Part shown: positions 49,954 to 60,683 of the stretch, one piece after another
Position numbering within the stretch: the stretch's first letter is position 1
Layout: each line of letters opens with the position of its first letter
The notes under the pieces: model-generated
What the model was told of the DNA's origin: nothing
What the model saw: the letters and a program-made list of their open reading frames with translations, nothing else
Databases searched by the model: none
NCBI GenBank assembly: GCA_033558025.1
Contig: JAUCEF010000007.1
Coordinates: forward strand, 9,796,001-9,860,000
Reading direction: 5' to 3'
Length of the DNA: 64,000 nt
Source of the DNA: Phytophthora sp. 'mugwort'
Taxonomy: Eukaryota; Oomycota; Peronosporomycetes; Peronosporales; Peronosporaceae
Translations under genes and position numbers: made by a program

Positions 49954-51805
49954 ATGCTGCAGTCTGCTACTCGCTTGCGTTGTGATCCGACGGACTATGC
50001 CAAGCGGCAGCAAGAGAAAAAAGAGCGAGCAAAAGAACTCCGAGAGCAGCGACAACGCGGTGTTTTCTCTGACGATCATACCTTTAGTCCAAAGTACGTC
50101 CCTATCGCCCTACTATCAACTTCGTTCCTTATCGAGTTATTTATTCATGACATATGCCTTCCAACAGAGTGAACGCGAGGGGCCGAACTCACTCGTCACC
50201 GCCAGGTTCACGTGAAGAGCTCGATCAAGCTTCCAACTCGTTGTCGTCGGACAGTATGGCCTCTCGGAAATATGGCCACAATAACAATAACCCTCAGGAC
50301 GTAGAAGACCCAACTAGCTACGGAAACGATGCGCTCGATACCTTATCGCGCAGATATCCGAAGAAAGCTCCTCCGACACCACAACAGCAGATGGCATCGT
50401 TACACGTGACGCCGCTTGAACCAGGTATGAAACTCTTTGTCAATGCCGCTCAATATGATGCGATTTCTAATAGGATACTGGAATTGACTTAGAGCATGAC
50501 ACTTTGTTCCGAGAAGTTAAGCGAGCGACAGGACGAGAGATCGAAGACCTCCCTATCCGAAAATCTTTGGCGCCATCTCGGACAGGCAATCATGCCGGGC
50601 CATGCCTGCGAAACTCAAGTTGTGGGTGTCCGAAATGTGCTGGTGGTGGTCTTGTTCCAAACATGAACAGTGGTAACACCCCCAAGCCATCTTTCCGTCA
50701 AGGGGAGCCCATAACTACGGTGTTACCAGATCCATACAAAGAGAGCAATCCACGAGCAATGATGGCATCAAACGAGATGGAGGTACGTTTCTTTAGCTAG
50801 CAACTGTTTATATCCATTTCACTGATAATTTGTTGATTTTTAGAACTCGTTGATGCTCCTCAAGTCCAAGATGTCTCGTCGGAAAGCTCGGAGTGCTCCG
50901 ACGAACCAGGGCTCTCTGTTTGTAGAGAAAAACACTCTCAGCGCAGTTGTTCATTCAGCACGATTACCATCATCCACAGTTATGAGCCGAGAGACACCAA
51001 GTCCGCCACCAAGAAAACCTGTCGCACCACGACGTGCTCCAGCTCAGATAACGGCCGCAGCCCCACCTGCAAGGCGTAAAACACCTTTAGCTAATGTCGA
51101 CGAAGATTCTACAGGAAATATCCGTTATCCTCCTCCAATCACCACAGGATTCAATATATCCGAAGAACTGGTACGAGTTACTTATTTTTTTTTCTTGCAG
51201 GTGCGTCATTAATTTTTTAATTCTGCTTTTGACTACTGATATTGGATATACAGGACGAGTACCCGGACGGCGCGGAACAAATGGAGCAATGCCATAATTG
51301 TAACCGGAAATTCAACATCGCGTCATTCCAGAAGCACCAAAAGATTTGTGAAAAGGTTTTTTCTGCACAGCGCAAGGTGTTTAACGTGGCAGCTAAGCGA
51401 CTTGAGGGGACAGAGGCAGAAAAATTAGCTAGGGAAGCGAAGTCTAAAAACGCGGGTACTGGAGCTCGAAAGACGCCATTGTCAGCTATGGAGAAACCAA
51501 TTAAGGCGAAAAGTGCTGCAGATTGGAAGCAAAAGAGCGAGATGTTCCGCAATGCCATGAAGGCTAGTCGTGACGTATCGAAGGCTCTGAAGGAAGGAAA
51601 GGAGCTTCCACCTATGATGCCGTCCGCTCCCGACCCGAGTCTTATCCAGTGCGAGTACTGCAGTCGTCGCTTCAATGAAAAAGCCGCCGAGCGTCACATC
51701 AACTTCTGCAGAGAAAAGTCTCAGCGTGACAATATCAAGGCAAATGCAAAGCGGGCCCCAGTTGTAAAGCTTGGATCCCGAGCTGCAGCTGCGAGGAAAA
51801 GATAG
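49954..51805 (+). CDS. ZC2HC1 (FAM164)-like zinc-finger protein (5 exons, 521 aa)
   Basis: Exons: 49954-50093, 50168-50424, 50493-50782, 50844-51170, 51254-51805, all GT-AG and in phase. The N-terminal exon is charged (YAKRQQEKKERAKELREQRQ) and ends before a Ser/Pro-rich disordered middle that includes PPPRKPVAPRRAPA. Two C2HC fingers lie in the last exon: CHNCNRKFNIASFQKHQKIC (about 350-369) and CEYCSRRFNEKAAERHINFC (about 470-489), spaced as in ZC2HC1 proteins. Homologues in animals and protists have been linked to flagella/cilia, which would fit an organism with zoospores, but function is not established here. Its stop lies 97 bp from that of the convergent BK channel. Confidence 0.75.
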
Positions 51806-51902
51806 ACTTGGAGGAGAGGGTCGTTGTTGAAACAACATGCTCGATGACTTTATCCTTTACGTTTCTTTGCTTTTTGTACATACTATATACTGCCGTATCC
51901 GT

Positions 51903-54900
51903 TCAACCGAGCACGAATAGCCGATCTTTCGAGTGCATGATTAATGAAGAGGGAGGACAAGTGTATACAAACGGTAGTAGGTTGTCCAGCTCTGGGCAGG
52001 TATGACGCATTACACCAATCACGAGCACTTCTTTTGAAATGTAGTCGAGGAAAACATCGAAGAATGCCCCACCAACGAATTCATCGTCGATTTCCTCGTC
52101 AAAGAGCCGACGATGGATACTTTCACTGGAACTCGCTATGCCATGTCGGGCCGAAGCCAGCTCTACATCATTCTTGGTGAAGTCCAAAGTACCGCTTCCG
52201 TTTGCCAGAGCTTCAACCACTTCCATGATGTAAGGGTTATAAAACGCTTGGCAGACAATACGATTCAAGAGACTCGACAGGAAAATAGTACCTCCAGCAA
52301 ATGATGGCGTCAGAGACGGAAACTCGTCTTGAACGGCTTCATCGCACGGCCGACAGAGTTTCGCATTGCAAGCGTAGTGTAACACAGAAAGTGTCTTTCC
52401 ATTGGCTGATCTTGAACTAGCAGTGATTATTTTCTGCTCGACTGTTTTTATAGACTGGTTATCGAATTGCTGCAACGCAGCATCAATAATGTCAGAATTT
52501 TCACGAAAAATGCCTAAGCCGAGACCAGGAAAGCGTCCCAACGCTCTGAGCTTAACACTTTCCAATGGAATGCCTTGTTCTAACTCACGTCTGAAAGAAA
52601 TGTGGGTCGTAGGAGACGCGAAAGAATCACTTTCAAGTCTGCTACTTTGTCGACGTTGATTTCTAGGCGAAATACGTCTGGAAAAACCTTGATTGGCGAT
52701 TTCAACTGCTAACAAAGAGCAGACAACACCGAAGTCCGCAAGACGTTCATCGTCTGCCCAGGTATTTTGTCCGCTTAGGCCAAACTCAGAAACTTTATAG
52801 GTAGATGCAAGTTGATCAGCTTCTTTGGATACACTCTTGCCCAGTGGCAAAATCACAACTTGCTGAGCCTTCGATACCGCAACACGCACGAGATCGTCGG
52901 TCCGTGCGGGGCTACCCACCACTAGAAGCACATTTCGTAATAAGTTCGCAGAACTGCCTTCCGCCACCAATAGTAGATCTTTTGCTGTTGGTTTGTACGC
53001 CAGCAAGAAAACAATCCGTACTTCTTCGGCAGATCGAGCTCGCGCACTGTCAATCGCCTTGCGTTTATATTCTTGCTGAGCATACTGCCGAAGAAGATTA
53101 GCAATTGATACTGCATCGGACAAGCTCCTTGAGCAAATGACATAATGACCCGACTGATCTTTCACGTTCGATCGATAATGATCTCGTTGGAAGATTATTT
53201 CAATTTTCTCCATGTCTTTGGATCGGATAGCAGCATACAATGAATTCCCATTAGAAGGCGAGTTTACCACGGATGGCATGGACTGCGTCCGGCTAATCGG
53301 AATTGGTGGCGGTTTTGCATCGGCAGCATCGCAATTCTTGGCCAAAGTGTCGTTAATCGTGCCTTCTACCCTTGCTACTGGGTCTCTCCATCGACCATCC
53401 CCAGCTTGGTCTGCTAGATCCAAACAAATATTTCGGACTGATGCTGATCTAGTCGAAGGATGAAAACGATGGCGAGGGGACCGACGCCAAAGAGACTCCG
53501 ACGAAACTCGGACTGGCGTTGCTAATAAACTTGCTGATGATTTGAGTTCTTCTTCGGAACCATCTTCCCAATATCCATACGAGTTAACGATGCGAATTAC
53601 GTCCGATGCGGTTTTAGCAATCACAAAGCCTATGTCCCTGTTGTTTACATCAAAAAAGAAGTAAAAGTTAGCCGACAAGTCCCCAGCTAATCTCTTGCGA
53701 TTCGTCGCGTACCCTTCACGGATAAACGAACCAAAAGGTGCCAGATGAACGTTCGCTTGTGCTCCTTCATTTGTTGAAACGTCATGACCCGCTTTTTGAC
53801 TGAGAGTTGAGATGAGCAGAGCCCCGTACTTTTCATAGATGTGGCGAGCTACGAGCCCAAACTTGCGGTGCTCGAATCGAGACGAGAAAATAATCGGGAA
53901 CACTTGATACGTTAACCCATCCAAATACTGGACATGACAATCAGCATTAGCGGACAAGACATTACACGAATCTATTGACCACCGACATACCTCGTGAATC
54001 CATCCCTTACCCCATTGTCGTCGCTTAGCGTACTGACCTAAATGGTACGAGCGGAGTAAGTTTAAAATAAGAGTACTAGACCCGGGACACACTGCAGCCC
54101 GAGCAAGCAGCATATCCTTCAGCGCAGATGTTTTTGTTGCGTTTGCACCTAGCAACAGCGACGACATTTCGTATTCGTAAACGCGCGACAGCAGCTGTAC
54201 GTAAATATCCACATGCTTTCCACAACTATCCGCATAGTTTCGGATGGAGACGACGTGCAAAATCGTTGCTGCGTCTTGTTGTGCTGGTTCATGCCGATTG
54301 TTGGCCAAGAAAAATATTGCAGTTGCAGATGCCATCTTCGCTCGACATTGGTCTCGCTCCTTCATTAAGCTTCCTCGCAGATAACTGGTTCGTCGTCGGT
54401 ACTTTTGCTTTTCCAAAATGCAAAGCAGATCTGACGATGGCGGCTCATCACTGACAAACACCACGTCTAAATGAATGGAACCGCGACTCGGATGATAAAA
54501 CTCTTGGAGGAACTCGAGAACAGTGCTGGCCGATAGGTTGTATCCTGAAACGATAACATGTCCAGAGGACTTTACCACGATCTCTTTATCCCATGGTTTA
54601 CTTTGCTTGGCAAGCGCGTTGAGCTTGTTAACTTTGGCCGGAACGATCGTAAAGATACTAATAATGACAACAATCACAAATACATGACCCAACGCAGTAC
54701 GTGGGGTGACATCTCCGTAGCCTAAGCAGTACGTGTGCAAGCAATTTAACAAGGAGGTTGTCTAGTACGTTAATAAGTATTATACACACCTATTGTCGAG
54801 ACTGTCACCAGAACAAAGTAAAGTGAGTCATGGAATTGCAACTTCTCGTCTTCATTGTACTCGTCAGACTCCAGAGCTTGGTATATTCCCGCCGCACATA

Positions 54901-55709
54901 AAATGACAGCGATAGCGGATAGAACGAAAACTCCAAGCTGTTTACACGAAGCATTATGGAGTTACCATATCCGTGCTGATAAAAATCGAATATATATATT
55001 CCACCAGCCTCACCTCGTACTCAAACCCGTGTTTTTTGAACTTGATATATCGAGCCAGCCGCAAAACTCGTAGAACGCGAAAAATGCGAAGCACACGGAA
55101 CACAAACATCAGGTTTGATCGACTTGCTGGGTCAATAAACTGCAAAATATAATTGTCAGCATCTTCGCAATCATTTACATTACTCGAGCTGGGACTCACC
55201 ACAATGAGTGACGGTATGATCGTGACGAGGTCGATCATGCCATGTGCCGAGGAGACGTATTTCCAAGGATCAGTGGCAATAAACAGGTGCAGACCAAAGT
55301 CGAAGATGAAGAAAGATGTCGCGATTATCTCCACCACATTACGAGAGTCGGAGTAGTAGATATCCTTGTCGTACAGTTCGGCGATGTACGCGAAGAAGAT
55401 GAGCATGCTTAGAGCGAAGTTTACAAGCTCCAAGGCCAATCCGTACGACCCTGCAAGTGCAATATGAGTCCTTTCTTGAAGCGTTGGCACGTACACCTGT
55501 GCCACGGATCGGCCAGCCTCCGTCCCTCTGGCTCGACCGAAGATATCACCGTGAGTGCTACTGAGGCTCATGTCCAACCTAGTCACACTCTCATCTGCAA
55601 ACCAGTCAGTATCTTTTTGTCGTAATACTACGGTAGCACTCAGTAACGTACATTTGTTTGGGCTCTCTGCGACGTTAATGCTCTCTTCATGTGCTCGTTC
55701 CGACTGCAT
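51903..55709 (-). CDS. BK/Slo-type calcium-activated potassium channel (4 exons, 1200 aa)
   Basis: Exons in minus order: 55709-55200, 55139-55014, 54937-54790, 54721-51903. Membrane helices S1-S3 lie in exon 1 (ALELVNFALSMLIFFAYIAEL; VEIIATSFFIFDFGLHLFIA). Exon 2 holds an S4 voltage sensor with regularly spaced arginines (FVFRVLRIFRVLRVLRLARY). Exon 3 carries S5 and the pore helix, joining exon 4 to give the filter TVSTIGYGDVTP. Two cytoplasmic RCK domains follow (GHVIVSGYNLSASTVLEFL and a second copy ending SKDRLFVLG), with a Ser/Pro-rich linker containing RHRFHPSTRSAS. RCK domains gate the pore in response to Ca2+. The 60-bp first intron is a stop-free multiple of three, so it could be retained. 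Confidence 0.88.
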
Positions 55710-57014
55710 TGCACATCATTAGCGAGTTGACACCGTAGCGAATGACATCGATACAACACCAACGCACCGCCGCACTCCTCACTGATGACTCTGCCATGTT
55801 CTTGCCTCCGTCTGGCGTCGTCACCTCAAAATACGGTGGCATTCATGCGACTCCTCGATGCTTGAGCATGACCTTCACTCTAGTTGATTTGGCATTTACC
55901 GTATCGTCGTAGTCCTAACCGACAAAGGAGTAGGTGTTTTATTATTTTTTTCCGAATCCGTTTTGCGCAGACCCGGATGCGAGTCTGCTAAACTTGTCAA
56001 ATCTCACCTGACCAACTCCCGTTGTGCGCCCTCCCGGTACTGCATGCAATACCAATATCATCTTCCGTCGACACTTCTTCTTGTGAGAGTGAAAGCGCTG
56101 TAGGTCTTGGAGAAAGGCGTCGACGTCGACCAATATTTCTCCGTCGGTCATAGCTACGCGAGTGTCGATAAGGAGCCCGGCATTCGCAAAATCACAGGCA
56201 ATTGTTGAGGTTGATAACCAAGTCCAGCATGATGTTTCCCACCTGGTTATATCTGGACGAGACGGCGCACTAGAAATAACTTTTCTTTGTCTAGCTTCTT
56301 CCGCAACGCAGCAAGTTTGCGGGCTGCAGTAACTCGATCGAATTCTTTTGGCGTGCGGATTATCTTGCACTCATCATCCTATTACCCCGTCCGATTTTTG
56401 TAACGTTGCTTCTGCGAGAAAAGTTGCTCCCTGAGTCTGTCAATCCATGCTCGTAGTTCACAATTAAAAAAGTTTCAAATGGTATGTTCCATGGTATTTA
56501 GCCGGTTGGCATACGAATAACCTAGTGCGCACTGGACCCCATCAGTTTTAGAGTATGCAGCATCTGAATGTCATATTGCATTGTGCAATATGACAAGTTT
56601 TCGGATTGCCGAAATGGTATTACAAGAACTTGAGCGACAAGACAGAATTCCATCGTGCTGTTTTGCTGCCATAAATTTTGAACGAATATTTGTCTTGAAG
56701 AAATTTAATTTCGCGCCACACCGTTGTGCCAAAACCGTTGCACAGCTTGTAGTTGGCATCAGTTTTTTGCTTTTTCACGGCAGGACCACTCCTGAACAAA
56801 ATGAGCAGATCGAATTTGTAACGGTAGAATCACCGAGCAAAGTCACTGTTGCTCCTTGCTTGTCTTCATTTCCACGCCAGACCCACAATGTCTTTGACTC
56901 CTTCGCGTTGTTTGTCTGCTTTGGTACGTACTCGAAAAATACAGCTCGGGAAAAATAAAAAAAAAACAATTAAAAAGTTAGATTTACACGATATCAAAAT
57001 GCGGCGTTTCTTTT
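55710..57014. other. Gene-poor spacer with one unassigned minus-strand ORF
   Basis: A 142-residue minus frame at 55942-56370 looks partly protein-like, especially ILVDVDAFLQDLQRFHSH and MILVLHAVPGGRTTGVG, and faintly recalls an N-terminal C2 domain. No splice partners were found, so it may be a fragment. A plus frame at 56581-56958 is not convincing. The last part is AT-rich up to the mariner element. Confidence 0.3.
55942..56370 (-). CDS. Hypothetical ORF fragment, 142 aa
   Basis: It starts MQDNPHAKRIRSSYCS and ends SRLASGSAQNGFGKK. The second half (GLLIDTRVAMTDGEILVDV, then a basic HSHKKKCRRKMILVL, then TTGVGQVRFDKFSRLA) could be beta-strands of a C2-like fold, where a lysine-rich strand followed by G-x-G is common. 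The first half looks random. This may be a decayed or partial gene; no family is assigned. Confidence 0.25.
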   Translation of the reverse strand: MQDNPHAKRIRSSYCSPQTCCVAEEARQRKVISSAPSRPDITRWETSCWTWLSTSTIACDFANAGLLIDTRVAMTDGEILVDVDAFLQDLQRFHSHKKKCRRKMILVLHAVPGGRTTGVGQVRFDKFSRLASGSAQNGFGKK

Positions 57015-57016
57015 TA

Positions 57017-57045
57017 CTTCCTCTGGTTGGAAATGATCACCGGAA
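57017..57045 (+). repeat. Left terminal inverted repeat of the mariner element
   Basis: CTTCCTCTGGTTGGAAATG followed by ATCACCGGAA. It pairs with 58710-58738 reversed, with two mismatches (positions 8 and 14). A TA dinucleotide precedes it at 57015-57016. Confidence 0.85.
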
Positions 57046-57262
57046 ACATACATTTTAGCCAATAACTTTGCAACTAAGCGCTTGATCGACATGCGGATTG
57101 GACAAAACGATAGCGCTGCGTCTCAGTTTTCCATAGCCACCAGTTCCACTCCGAACGGACTCCTGCCGCACACGCCAGTCATCATTTAGTACAGCGAGCC
57201 AGAAGCCTTCCGCGGAGGGCCACCCGCCACGCCTGCACACTCTCGTCTCCGCCCTCCAAACC

Positions 57263-58557
57263 ATGGCCAAAGCAAACCTTACGGACCGACAGCGCAGAGC
57301 CATCATCGACGAGCTTCTGAAGATCAGCAACAACGGTGAATTGCCACGAGGAACGTACGCCCAGGTTGGCAACATTTTTGACCGTGGCTCAACCACTGTG
57401 AATACAATTTGGAAGATACGCCGCTGCTGTTGCTGCCAGGGTCGATGGGGGGGAGGGAATGGGTCAGCAAAATAAAGAAGACAGCGGCAGAAAGCGCAGG
57501 AGCAGAGATGAAGTGCGTCAAAAGTTGGCCAGTGTTCCGATCGAGGACAGTGGAGAGACATGTTGCGGCAGCGGCGGGGCTGTCTAGGCATCTTGTCAGG
57601 CAGGCAGTGAAGAAGAAGGCATGATCACTCGTCGCACAATGTTCATCAAACCGGCCCTGACAAGCGAAAACAAGCTGTGACGTCTCGAACATGCGTTGTC
57701 GTTCATCGACGACAGGACCCTGCAGTTCGTGTCGATGCACAACCTTGTGCACATAGATGAGAAATGGTTCTACGCTGACCGCAACAGGCATTCACACCTG
57801 GTATTCGACGGCGAAGAGATGCCAGCGCGGGTGCGGAAGAGCAAGCGCTTCATACCGAAGACGATTTTCTTGGCAGCACTGGCACGTCCACGGTAATACT
57901 CTAATTATTATATTCTTTATTCAAAATAACCTTTATGTTTTGGTACTTATTAGATTATGACCCGCACCATAAATAGAGATGGGATGGCAAGGTCAGCGTA
58001 TGGTCCTTCACCGAGAAGTACGAAGCCAAGCGACGAAGCAAGGACAGAGCAAAAGGAACGCTTTGCACGAGCAACATCGAGTCTGTGGATCGTCAGGTTT
58101 ACAAGGAATACCTGCTCTCGAAAGTCTTTCCAGCAATGAAGTCAAAGTGGCCAAGGAAGGATCGACACAAGAGTATCTTCCTACAGCAAGATAACGCGAA
58201 GCCGTATTTTGTATACAGACCCTGACATTGTAGCTGCAGCTACATTAGATGGGTGGAAGATCAGGCTGATGTGCCAGGCCCCCAACTCTCCGGACCTGAA
58301 CTGCCTTGACTTGGGTGTGTTCGCCCCGGTCGATGCAGAGCATCCAGTATCAGCTACCAAGAAAGGGAATCGACGCGCTGATTGCCTTGGTCAACAACGC
58401 TTTTCACCGGTTGAGGTATGAGACTGTTGATGACATATTTCTGACCTTGCAGGCATGCATGCTGTTAATCATGGAGGAGGCAGGAGGCAACCTGTACAAG
58501 TTGCCGCATTTGGGCAAGGACAAATTGCGACGACAAAAAAGCTGCCCGCCAGCCTGA
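57263..58557 (+). pseudogene. Mariner transposase remnants
   Basis: The coding potential is split over three frames. The start MAKANLTDRQRRAIIDELL is followed by a region with TTVNTIWKIRR before the first stop. A second part holds the first catalytic-aspartate block IDEKWFYADR. A third holds LQQDNAKPY, with the second catalytic Asp, and NSPDLNCLDLGVF, with the third. A last frame reads ALVNNAFHRLRYETVDDIFLT. The order and spacing are those of an intact transposase, so single-base indels and stops have inactivated it. A short AT-rich stretch (57895-57960) between the second and third parts is an insertion or an intron. Confidence 0.8.
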
Positions 58558-58709
58558 CGTGTAGCAGGGAGGTATACGAAGCTGCGCTTGCTTTGCTTGA
58601 GTCTGAAGGCTGAGCAAGTGCTCTGCGGTTTAGATCGTCACCATCTAGAACATTATAGCTGCTGCCAGGGCTAAATCGATAAAAACAACTCTCCTCCTGT
58701 CATAATGAC

Positions 58710-58738
58710 TTCCGGTGATCATTTTCAACCCGAGGAAG
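58710..58738 (-). repeat. Right terminal inverted repeat of the mariner element
   Basis: TTCCGGTGATCATTTTCAA followed by CCCGAGGAAG. It is the reverse complement of the left repeat with two mismatches, and TA follows at 58739-58740. Confidence 0.85.
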
Positions 58739-58745
58739 TACTTGT

Positions 58746-59213
58746 CTAATCTGCATTGAATAGTTCTTCTTTGATAGTCTTTAGAACCTCTGCACGAAAT
58801 GCTTGAGCGGCTTCAGCTGCATCTTCTGGTGTATTTTGTAAAACTACTTTGTCTAGTTTTCGCACGAAGAGATAGTCGCTGGCGCCTCCTAAACAACTGC
58901 ATGATGCTGCAAACTGTTCACCGGGTACCCCACATTTTTCAGATACCTCTTTACCTTTCAACTTTTCAGCACAGTTCGAGACACTTGAGCTCCGTCTTCC
59001 TGGGTGAGTTTGATTCACAACACAATCGCTTCCTCGGCTGATGTGGATAGCATCGTCGCCACACCGCGCTGCCATATGCAACTGTCTCATATGCAACTGT
59101 GACGCGCTTGTATCTCTTGCGGTTTTCTTGGTCGTGCCCTGGATGGAAGGTTGCTCATCGATGTGGTAACGTACCGATTTAGTCTCTATATAGGGTTTAG
59201 GGTTTAGATTCAA
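58746..59213 (-). CDS. Hypothetical protein, 155 aa, next to the mariner insertion
   Basis: The C-terminal half looks genuine: KLKGKEVSEKCGVPGEQF, GGASDYLFVRKLDKVVL, then a helical DAAEAAQAFRAEVLKTIKEE ending FNAD. The N-terminal half is less convincing and includes a short tandem duplication (QLHMRQLHM, DNA CATATGCAACTGT repeated). It may be a real gene whose 3' flank was hit by the transposon, or the 3' exon of a larger gene. No family recognised. Confidence 0.35.
   Translation of the reverse strand: MNLNPKPYIETKSVRYHIDEQPSIQGTTKKTARDTSASQLHMRQLHMAARCGDDAIHISRGSDCVVNQTHPGRRSSSVSNCAEKLKGKEVSEKCGVPGEQFAASCSCLGGASDYLFVRKLDKVVLQNTPEDAAEAAQAFRAEVLKTIKEELFNAD
59191..59208 (+). repeat. Interstitial telomere-like motif
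   Basis: TAGGGTTTAGGGTTTAGA holds two adjacent copies of TTTAGGG-type sequence (in phase TTTAGGG TTTAGA). TTTAGGG is the telomere unit reported for oomycetes and plants. Two units may arise by chance or at a repaired break. Confidence 0.5.
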
Positions 59214-59841
59214 ACCGAGACGTTTTAAAATTGCAGCATTTGTTATTTAAAGAATCTCATTGGTCATAATTACTTTCACATATGAGTAAGCGTTCGGTGG
59301 CGCCGACGCCGAGTTATAATAGCGAATCAACTGTAATGGTGTAACAAAAACTACATTTTATATATTAGTGCCCGCCGAGCTCTCGTAAGATTACTCTTGG
59401 CTGGGAACGTGTGTACGAATTTGAGATGTCCGCAATGGACCACAGTGCTGGGGTAGAAGCTGTGTTGGGAACAGATTTCAGCTGGTATTAGACTGAATTT
59501 GTTCAAAACAACAATAATAACTATTATTATTGGATTCAGTACAATAACATCATTTTACAGATAATTGTCAAGAATGAATTGTTAAAATTTGTCAAAGATG
59601 GTATTGTAATGGATCCAATAATAAAATATTAGTTTGGTTAAACCATTATTATGGCGGACTGCCATCATATCGCAGCCCGATAATATCAGTACTGGACTGT
59701 TGCAGATCACATTAGCGCTGCTTGATAAATAAATAAAAATGCTGCCACGATATTGTGGTTCAGCCGAGTTTCACTAGCCTGAGGCCTGACAAAACCTCAC
59801 AACTCAATCTTGTTCAGCTACGACGGTCTCCAACAAGCTAA
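59214..59841. other. AT-rich spacer
   Basis: Rich in AATAAT/ATTATT words (59508-59530, 59615-59630). The block AATAATAACTATTATTATT is an imperfect palindrome. It lies just upstream of the hAT relic and may include its terminal region, but no matching repeat was found on the far side. Confidence 0.3.
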
Positions 59842-60683
59842 TTGCCGCGTCCTTCTATGAACCGCTGGGGCAAGGACTATTTCGCTGCGACGGCCATGGC
59901 AGCAACCGAAAACAACAGACAGGTACCGGGTACTCCAATCGCGTCGCTCACCAGATGGGAAGCATGTAGGCTACATCGCTCAGTAACGGCGCCGCAGGGC
60001 TACCACGACCTTTCGTTACAGAGTGTCCGCTTTGGGGCAGAAGAGTGAAGCCATATGTTCTAGTGGTCGGGTGGATCTTTATGCTGAACATGCCCGCTCA
60101 CGAAATCGTGAGCAAGCTACGGCCTGCTACCGTCAAGGCTGTATAGAACTGCATGGAAGGTATCTCGATCGAGGTCGGCCACAAGCTGAAGAAGGAGCTG
60201 GGAAAGCTATTCGGCCTGATGTCCGACGGCTGGTCGCACGTCGGTGGGCATTACGTGGCGCTTGCTGTTTTCGAGGCAGATCGAGAACTCTGCGTACGAC
60301 TGCTGGGCTTATCCCCTAAAGCCGACGGAACTCAGACAGCTGACGCACGTCCAGATATTAGAAAACACCTCGACGCCTACAACAAGACTTGGATATTGTG
60401 TGCTTTCTCGAAGGCGACAGCTGCAATATAAACAGGTCAGAATATTAACAATAAAATATCGCCTATGATGCGATTCAAATACAGTTATCACTTTCCAAAT
60501 TGCTACAATATCTCGCAAGAACTAGCTCAGCCAACAATTAGCGGCTATGGGCGCCTGGTCCGTGGGCGCCAAGTAGTGGCTGATCTCATTGACACAGCCG
60601 GTCAAGTAGATTGGTTCTGCCCGTCGACTGACTCCGAAGGCGAGAGCTCCGATTTCGGGGCGCCCTCAACCACTTCGTTATGA
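59842..60683 (+). pseudogene. Degenerate hAT-family transposase
   Basis: The clearest part is 60153-60360: KKELGKLFGLMSDGWSH, GGHYVALAVFEADRE and LLGLSPKADG, which is the F-G-L-x-x-D-G-W-S block with the first catalytic Asp of hAT transposases. Just before, in the same strand, LRPATVKAV ends at a TAG. Just after, DIVCFLEGDSCNINR appears only in another frame, indicating a frameshift. A last frame to 60683 ends in an acidic Ser/Thr tail. No zinc-finger start or dimerisation domain is intact, and target-site duplications or terminal repeats were not found. Confidence 0.65.

Larger units (their letters stand above)
57015..58740 (+). mobile_element. Tc1/mariner-type DNA transposon, degenerate
   Basis: A 1.73-kb element with terminal inverted repeats of 29 bp (27 identical) flanked by TA at both ends, the target dinucleotide of this superfamily. 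Between them are several frames in one orientation that together cover a mariner transposase: an N-terminal helix-turn-helix-like segment (LTDRQRRAIIDELLKIS), VHIDEKWFYADRNR, FLQQDNAKPYF and QAPNSPDLNCLDLG. Frameshifts and stops at about 57475, 57625 and 58195 separate these parts, so the copy is non-autonomous. It is inserted 5 bp beyond the stop of the minus-strand ORF at 58746-59213. Confidence 0.88.

Noticed and set aside
60153..60431. Intact hAT transposase gene
   Set aside because: An upstream in-frame stop and a downstream frameshift break the conserved blocks apart, so it was called a pseudogene.
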